A DNA stretch of 12,361 nucleotides from Flammeovirgaceae bacterium. Lineage in GTDB: Bacteria; Bacteroidota; Bacteroidia; Cytophagales; Cyclobacteriaceae. The stretch spans positions 1-12,361 of the forward strand of contig QIEB01000565.1 in assembly GCA_003229495.1 (NCBI GenBank), in the 5' to 3' direction. The notes beneath the pieces were generated by a model, which was not told where the DNA came from, did no database searches, and worked only from the letters and a program-made list of their open reading frames with translations. The translations under genes were made by a program, and so were the position numbers. Of the stretch, positions 7,069 to 12,361 are shown piece after piece; the first letter of the stretch is position 1; the number at the start of each line of letters is the position of its first letter.

Positions 7069-7071
7069 AGG

Positions 7072-9534
7072 TTATCCTACTAAAAAGTCACTTACCTCAA
7101 TTAAGTCCGCAAACACACCGGCGGCGGTAACTTCCGCTCCTGCTCCAGGTCCCCTTATTAACAGTGGTTTCTCCTGGTAGCGGTCTGAACTAAATGCAAT
7201 TATATTGTCACTTCCCGAAAGTGAGTAAAAGAGATGATCACTTCCCACCGGTTCCAAATTGATACTAGCAATGCCATCCTGTAAGGTAGCAACATATCTG
7301 AGCACTTTACCCTGTTTAGCTGCTGCTTGAATCCTGGCCGCCATCACCGGGTCCTGATCTTCAAGTACTTCAAAGAATTCTTCCACCGAAGAAGCCTCAA
7401 AACAGGCAGGGGCTAACAGCGGCTCGATATTGACATCATCCAGTTCCAATGATAATCCCACTTCACGAGCCAGAATCAGGATCTTCCGGGCCACGTCCAT
7501 ACCATTCAGATCATCGCGTGGATCCGGTTCTGTGAACCCTTTTTCCTGGGCCTCCCGAACGATTTCACTAAATTTCTTAGAACCATTGAAACTATTAAAT
7601 ATATAGCTGATGGTTCCGGAAAGCACCCCTTGGATTCGGGTAATGTTATCTCCGCTGAGAACCAATTCGTTCAATGATTTGATTATCGGCAAACCTGCTC
7701 CTACGTTGGTTTCATAGAGAAATTTTACCCTTTTCTGAAAAGCCGTCTTTTGTAGTTTATGGTACTGCTGCATTGACTGGGAGTTTGCCACCTTGTTGGG
7801 GGTAACAATAGAGATGCTTGATTCCAACACTTGTTGATATACCGCTGGCACATCGGACCCTGCAGTATTATCCACAAATACACTATTGGGCAGATTCTGC
7901 TCTTTCATCTGCTCTATGAAATCATCCAGGTCGGTGTCTCCACCACTACTTTCCAAGGTATCCTTCCAGTTTTCAATTGAAATTCCGTCAGGGTCGATCA
8001 GCATTTTGCGGGTGTTTGCCACCCCGATCAGCCTTATTTCCAGCAGACGCTGGTTATAAAAAAACTCATATTGCTTTTGGATCTGCTGCAATAACGTCCT
8101 GCCGATCAGGCCGGTTCCTACCATAAATAAATTAAGCAGTCTCCGATTTGAGAGAAAGAAAGCACCGTGCAATACTTTCAAGGCTTTGGGCAAATTATGT
8201 TCATCTATTACTACCGAGACATTCAATTCCGAAGAACCCTGGGCGATAGCCACCACATTGATACCATTCTTTCCCAGCGCTCCAAATAACTTGTCGGCTA
8301 TTCCTGGTGTTTTACACATATTTTCTCCGATGATGGCAACAATGGAATGACTTTGCTCTATCGAAATCGGGTCAATCAGTCCGGCATTTAATTCATAGCT
8401 GAATTCTTCGTCTAAAATCGATTTGGCGATATCTGATTGTTCCGGGTTTATGGCAAAACATATAGAGTGCTCAGAGCTGGCCTGGGTGATCAAAATAATG
8501 TTTACCCCGCTTCTTCCCAGAGCCCCGAATAACCTGCTGGCAACTCCCGGGACACCTACCATACCACTTCCCTGTATATTCACCAGCGCCACAAATCGAA
8601 TTGAGCTTATCCCTTTTATGGGCATATCCGGAGTGTGCGCCTCTTTGCTGATCAGAGTGCCTTCAAAGTTAGTGTTGAAGGTGTTTCGAATTTTCAATGG
8701 TATGTTTTTGGCAAAGGCTGGCTGCAAAGTTGGGGGATAGATCACCTTTGCTCCAAAGTGGGTCAATTCCATGGCCTCCACGTATGAAAGTGCAGTTAAC
8801 GAAAAAGCCCTGGCCACTATATTGGGGTCAGCCGTCATTACACCGTCAACATCTGTCCAAATCTCAATCTCACTGGCATCCAATGCGGCCGCCAAAATTG
8901 CGGCTGTATAGTCGGATCCTCCTCTCCCCAAGGTGGTAGTTTGACCTAAATTATTGGCCGCAATAAACCCGGTCACTACCGGCATTCCCTGCCGGTCTTT
9001 AAAATAATCTGCAATTTTCTTATTACTCATTTTAAAGTTTACCGAGGCAGATCCAAACTGAGCATCAGTCTGTATTAAATCGCGACTGTCCACACAAATG
9101 GAAGGAAGCCCAAGATGTTTTAGGTAATTATGAATGGTAAATGCGGACAGCCGTTCACCAAAACTCAAAATAAGATCTTTGCTGCGAGTAGAGAGTTCCT
9201 TCAAAAGGGCAACCCCATGGATCACTTCCTCCAGTTCATTGATCATGCGTTTGATGTGTGCCAGCACCTGGCTTTGATCCTTTACCGGAAGTAACTCCTT
9301 TACAGTGTTAAAATGCCGGTCCTGGATGGTAATAATACCCTGGTTTACCTGATCTACATCGCCAGTAACCGCCGATTCTCCAATGTCCTGTAATAAATTT
9401 GTAACTCCCATCTGGGCGGAGACCACAACTATTAAAGGCGTCCCTAAACTATGGTACTGTGACAGGATATCTCCAACCAGCTTAATGCTATCATTCGATC
9501 CAACAGAGGTGCCACCAAACTTTAAAACCTTCAT
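7072..9534 (-). CDS. thrA: Bifunctional aspartokinase / homoserine dehydrogenase
   Basis: A fused enzyme for the first and third steps of the aspartate-to-homoserine branch: aspartate phosphorylation, and NAD(P)H reduction of aspartate semialdehyde. Its 820 residues are typical of the E. coli ThrA/MetL type. The kinase domain (1 to about 295) shows KFGGTSVG (5-12), SFGERLSA (124-131), TLGRGGSDYTA (201-211) and WTDVDGVMTADP (226-237). Two ACT-like regulatory modules follow (about 313-390 and 395-463), with parallel RLFGALGRSGVN and KLFGALGKNGIN motifs, so feedback inhibition by threonine is expected. The dehydrogenase domain (about 468-820) has the dinucleotide loop VGTGLIG, VDNTAG, VTPNKVAN, YETNVGAGLPII, GVLSGTISYIFN and the catalytic EPDPRDDLNGMDVARK (669-684). 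It starts 44 bp after gltD and is followed 3 bp later by thrB. No leader-peptide attenuator precedes it. Confidence 0.97.
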   Translation of the reverse strand: MKVLKFGGTSVGSNDSIKLVGDILSQYHSLGTPLIVVVSAQMGVTNLLQDIGESAVTGDVDQVNQGIITIQDRHFNTVKELLPVKDQSQVLAHIKRMINELEEVIHGVALLKELSTRSKDLILSFGERLSAFTIHNYLKHLGLPSICVDSRDLIQTDAQFGSASVNFKMSNKKIADYFKDRQGMPVVTGFIAANNLGQTTTLGRGGSDYTAAILAAALDASEIEIWTDVDGVMTADPNIVARAFSLTALSYVEAMELTHFGAKVIYPPTLQPAFAKNIPLKIRNTFNTNFEGTLISKEAHTPDMPIKGISSIRFVALVNIQGSGMVGVPGVASRLFGALGRSGVNIILITQASSEHSICFAINPEQSDIAKSILDEEFSYELNAGLIDPISIEQSHSIVAIIGENMCKTPGIADKLFGALGKNGINVVAIAQGSSELNVSVVIDEHNLPKALKVLHGAFFLSNRRLLNLFMVGTGLIGRTLLQQIQKQYEFFYNQRLLEIRLIGVANTRKMLIDPDGISIENWKDTLESSGGDTDLDDFIEQMKEQNLPNSVFVDNTAGSDVPAVYQQVLESSISIVTPNKVANSQSMQQYHKLQKTAFQKRVKFLYETNVGAGLPIIKSLNELVLSGDNITRIQGVLSGTISYIFNSFNGSKKFSEIVREAQEKGFTEPDPRDDLNGMDVARKILILAREVGLSLELDDVNIEPLLAPACFEASSVEEFFEVLEDQDPVMAARIQAAAKQGKVLRYVATLQDGIASINLEPVGSDHLFYSLSGSDNIIAFSSDRYQEKPLLIRGPGAGAEVTAAGVFADLIEVSDFLVG

Positions 9535-9578
9535 ACTAAATTCTAGGAGAATACATTAAGACTATTTATTGAACTTAT

Positions 9579-11066
9579 TTAAGGGAGATAGGTTTGTCCC
9601 ATGAGGAATTTATCACACTCCCTTGCTGCTGCCCGGCCCTCATTAATTGCCCAAACCACCAGACTCTGACCCCTTCGGGCGTCACCTGCGGCAAACACTT
9701 TTTCAACGTTGGTGGTAAAATTTCCGTAGGGAGCATTTATGTTGCTTCTTTGGTTGGTTTCGATCCCCAGAGCTTCCAATAATTGTGATTCCGGACCCAG
9801 ATACCCCATGGCCAATAACACCAGGTCCGCAGGCAAGACCTTCTCAGTTCCGGGAAGCTCAACCGGCAGATATCGTCCATGCTGATTTTTTTCCCATTTG
9901 ATAGTGACTAAGTGGATCTGCTTCACATTGCCTTGGTGGTCTCCCGTAAATTTTTTGGTCATGCTGCAATACCGGCGAGGATCATCACCGAATTTTTCCT
10001 GAGCTTCTTCTTGCCCATAATCCAGTAAGTAAACTTTTGGCCACTCTGGCCAGGGATTGTCATCAGCCCTTTCCATAGGGGGCATATCCAGGATCTCCAG
10101 TTGGTTCATGTTTTTGCAACCATGCCGTAAAGATGTTGCTACACAATCAGTCCCGGTGTCACCGCCACCAATTACCACCACATTCTTGTTTTTAGCGCTA
10201 ATGTAATTTCCGTCCTCTAATCCGCTGTCCAACAGACTTTTGGTATTTGTTCGCAAGAAATCCATTGCAAATTTTATTCCTTTCAGGTGTCGGCCTTCAA
10301 CCGGTAAATCCCTGGGCTTAGTAGCACCCATACACAACACTACAGCGTCAAAATTATTCATTAAATCTCCCGCCTCTAAATTTTTTCCTACCTCAATATT
10401 GGTTTTAAACTGTATACCTTCATCTTCCATTATGCGGGCCCTTCGCTCCACGACTTTCTCTTTGTCAAGCTTCATATTGGGGATTCCGTACATAAGAAGT
10501 CCTCCGACCCGGTCGTCCCGTTCAAAGACTGTTACCTTATGACCTGCCTTATTCAATTGGTCCGCACATGCCAGTCCTGCGGGCCCGGAACCTACCACAG
10601 CTACTTCTTTACCTGTCCGGTGTGATGGCGGCTGCGGCTTGATCCATCCTTCTTTGAAACCCCGCTCTATGATAGCGTTTTCTATATTTTTAATGGTAAC
10701 CGGAGGCTCATTAATTCCCAAAACACAAGACCCCTCACAAGGCGCAGGGCAAACTCTGCCAGTAAATTCCGGAAAATTATTGGTCTTCAGAAGCAACTGC
10801 AGGGCCTCTTCCCACTTCCCCCGGTAAACCATGTCGTTCCAATCCGGTATGAGATTATTTACAGGACATCCGGTAGCCAAGCCTGAGATAAGCATACCGG
10901 TATGACAAAAAGGTACGCCGCAATTCATACAGCGAGCTCCCTGCTCCTGTAGTTTGCTTTCCTCCATTCCCAGGTGGAATTCGTTCCAATCCTTCAATCG
11001 CTCTTCTGGTGAACGATCTAGTGGGATTTCCCTCTGGTACTCTAAAAACCCTGTGACTTTTCCCAT
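9579..11066 (-). CDS. gltD: Glutamate synthase small (beta) subunit
   Basis: The NADPH-oxidising subunit of glutamate synthase. It takes electrons from NADPH through FAD and iron-sulfur clusters to the large subunit GltB, which makes two glutamates from glutamine and 2-oxoglutarate. It has 495 residues. The N-terminal cluster domain has cysteines C46, C49, C54 and C67 (CMNCGVPFCHTG ... GCPVN), then C106, C110 and C114 (VCPAPCEGSC). The FAD loop is VVGSGPAGLACA (157-168). The NADPH loop is VVIGGGDTGTDC (297-308). AAGDARRGQSLVVWAINEG (459-477) closes the FAD site. The start ATG is 5 bp after the gltB stop, the usual gltBD arrangement, which supports this over other GltD-like oxidoreductases. 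The downstream neighbour thrA follows after 44 bp. Confidence 0.96.
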   Translation of the reverse strand: MGKVTGFLEYQREIPLDRSPEERLKDWNEFHLGMEESKLQEQGARCMNCGVPFCHTGMLISGLATGCPVNNLIPDWNDMVYRGKWEEALQLLLKTNNFPEFTGRVCPAPCEGSCVLGINEPPVTIKNIENAIIERGFKEGWIKPQPPSHRTGKEVAVVGSGPAGLACADQLNKAGHKVTVFERDDRVGGLLMYGIPNMKLDKEKVVERRARIMEDEGIQFKTNIEVGKNLEAGDLMNNFDAVVLCMGATKPRDLPVEGRHLKGIKFAMDFLRTNTKSLLDSGLEDGNYISAKNKNVVVIGGGDTGTDCVATSLRHGCKNMNQLEILDMPPMERADDNPWPEWPKVYLLDYGQEEAQEKFGDDPRRYCSMTKKFTGDHQGNVKQIHLVTIKWEKNQHGRYLPVELPGTEKVLPADLVLLAMGYLGPESQLLEALGIETNQRSNINAPYGNFTTNVEKVFAAGDARRGQSLVVWAINEGRAAARECDKFLMGQTYLP

Positions 11067-11071
11067 CTGAA

Positions 11072-12361
11072 TTAGCTAGCTTGTTCCAATTGTTTTCGTT
11101 GCTGAAGCACCCGCTTATAGTCCCTGGGCATTACCTTGACAAAGTAATTGCTATTTTGGTCCCACTGACTCAATAAATCTTCAGCGAAATTACTTCCGGT
11201 AAACTCAACATGTTTCCTAATCAGGTTTTTCACCAGGTCAAAGTCCTCATAAGAGAATGGATCAAGATCAACCATTTCCTGGTTACAGAATTTCTCAAAC
11301 TGACCTTTAGGATCATACACATAGGCTGTACCTCCACTCATACCGGCGGCAAAATTTCGTCCTGTGTTTCCCAATACCACTACCGTTCCTCCGGTCATAT
11401 ATTCACATCCGTGATCACCTACTCCTTCTACTACTGCGGTGACCCCTGAATTTCTCACACAGAATCGCTCTCCGGCCTGTCCCCGGATAAATGCTTCACC
11501 AGAGGTTGCTCCATAGAAAGCTACATTACCAATAATCATGTGCTCATGAGGCCGATAGGTAGATTCCTTATGAGGGTAAATGATCAGTTCAGCTCCTGAC
11601 AGGCCTTTACCGAAATAATCGTTTGCTTCTCCTTCTAATTCAAATCTGATACCTGGGGCAGTAAAAGCACCAAAACTCTGTCCTGCTGAACCTTTGAAAT
11701 TAAAATGAAGGGTTTCCGCCGGCAGTCCTTTGGCGCCGTATTTTTTGGAGATCTCATTACTTAACAATGTTCCTACTGCCCTATCGGTATTGATAATATC
11801 AAAGGAGCCTTTATAGGCGGTGCCCTGTTCCAGGGTACGTTTTGCAGCTTTCAGCAGGATCCAATCAAGAATATCTTCCATCTCGTGATCCTGAGAGATC
11901 TGTTGGTATAATCCTGCCTCCTCACCAGATTGTTCTTGATATAGCACCGGGCTTAAATCCAAGGTTTTGAGCTTTGGATCAGTGATGTCCTCACGTACTT
12001 CCAATACATTTACCTGTCCTATCATTTCATCCACTGTCCTGAAGCCCAGCGACGCCATGATTTCCCGCAAATCTTCCGCCAGGAATCTGAAATAATTAAC
12101 CACATGGTCTGGATCACCGGCAAATTTCTTCCTCAATTCCGGATTTTGGGTGGCAATTCCCACCGGGCAGGTGTTCAAATGACATTTGCGCATCAATATG
12201 CAACCTTCCACAACCAAGGCGGCGGTGGCTACACCCCATTCCTCGGCGCCCAGCAAGGCGGCCATGGCCAGGTCCCTGCCCGTTCTAATCTGTCCATCAG
12301 TTTGTAACACCACCCTGTTTCGCAATTTGTTCTTGACCAGTGTTTGATGAGCTTCTGAAAC
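11072..12361 (-). CDS. gltB: Glutamate synthase large (alpha) subunit, C-terminal part only
   Basis: The C-terminal 429 residues of the glutamate synthase large subunit; the glutaminase and most of the FMN-binding synthase domain lie beyond the right edge. The frame stays open to base 12361, encoding AHQTLVKNKLRNRVVLQTDGQ, so the TTG at 12323-12325 is internal and not the start. GRDLAMAALLGAEEWG belongs to the end of the synthase barrel. CILMRKCHLNTCPVG holds the three 3Fe-4S cysteines (visible residues 54, 60 and 65). ATQNPELRKKFAGDPDHVV follows as in known GltB. The rest is the right-handed beta-helix with repeated G-xx-G-xxx-G units, for example GGTVVVLGNTGRNFAAGMSG. The stop is 5 bp before gltD. 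The operon promoter must lie outside the window. Confidence 0.97.
   Translation of the reverse strand, partial: VSEAHQTLVKNKLRNRVVLQTDGQIRTGRDLAMAALLGAEEWGVATAALVVEGCILMRKCHLNTCPVGIATQNPELRKKFAGDPDHVVNYFRFLAEDLREIMASLGFRTVDEMIGQVNVLEVREDITDPKLKTLDLSPVLYQEQSGEEAGLYQQISQDHEMEDILDWILLKAAKRTLEQGTAYKGSFDIINTDRAVGTLLSNEISKKYGAKGLPAETLHFNFKGSAGQSFGAFTAPGIRFELEGEANDYFGKGLSGAELIIYPHKESTYRPHEHMIIGNVAFYGATSGEAFIRGQAGERFCVRNSGVTAVVEGVGDHGCEYMTGGTVVVLGNTGRNFAAGMSGGTAYVYDPKGQFEKFCNQEMVDLDPFSYEDFDLVKNLIRKHVEFTGSNFAEDLLSQWDQNSNYFVKVMPRDYKRVLQQRKQLEQAS

Noticed and set aside
8423..8740. 105-codon plus-strand open frame inside thrA
   Set aside because: It lies antisense to the ACT and kinase coding region and shows no family motif.
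9540..9552. ATTCT-AGG-AGAAT inverted repeat just before thrA as an operator
   Set aside because: The arms are only 5 bp in AT-rich DNA, with no second copy or supporting promoter.
12323..12325. TTG as the start of a short separate gltB-like gene
   Set aside because: Twelve upstream codons in frame to the window edge match GltB (AHQTLVKNKLRNR), so this is a window-edge truncation and not a short gene.

Overview
The window looks like a chromosomal segment of a Bacteroidota bacterium, probably from the Cytophagales side (inference). The evidence is a DUF4468-type secreted protein, an OmpL-like (BBP2) outer-membrane barrel, signal peptides ending in ...FA|Q and ...GQ|T, AT-rich start regions without strong Shine-Dalgarno sequences, a fused aspartokinase/homoserine dehydrogenase, and moderate GC with very AT-rich intergenic DNA. 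All recognisable genes belong to nitrogen or amino-acid metabolism. I see no mobile element, CRISPR array, tRNA or rRNA.

Left part, plus strand. A PLP-dependent aminotransferase, cut by the left edge, ends at 1187. A 395-bp AT-rich gap follows. It starts with three back-to-back hairpins and carries an inverted pair of 10-mers upstream of an ammonium transporter (amt, 1583-2872). Amt is followed 45 bp later by a BBP2/OmpL-like porin (2918-3919). After a GC-rich hairpin comes a small secreted DUF4468-like protein (3972-4562). No P-II (glnK) gene lies beside amt within the window.

Middle. Two gene sets converge on 4563-4838. This gap holds a perfect 7-bp hairpin (4574-4591) that can act as a terminator for both strands, with the better T-rich tail on the minus strand. 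It also holds a possible three-way-junction structure (4599-4654) and a weaker hairpin just past thrC.

Right part, minus strand, read right to left: gltB (C-terminal part only, cut by the right edge), gltD, thrA, thrB, thrC. Gaps are 5, 44, 3 and 1 bp, so this reads as one transcription unit. GltBD makes glutamate from glutamine and 2-oxoglutarate. Glutamate supplies the amino group of aspartate, which ThrA, ThrB and ThrC (with aspartate-semialdehyde dehydrogenase, not in the window) convert to threonine. Amt, possibly with the porin, would supply ammonium to the same pathway.

I found no convincing undescribed system. The points most worth a second look are the joined glt-thr operon, the amt-porin pair, and the structured intergenic elements.
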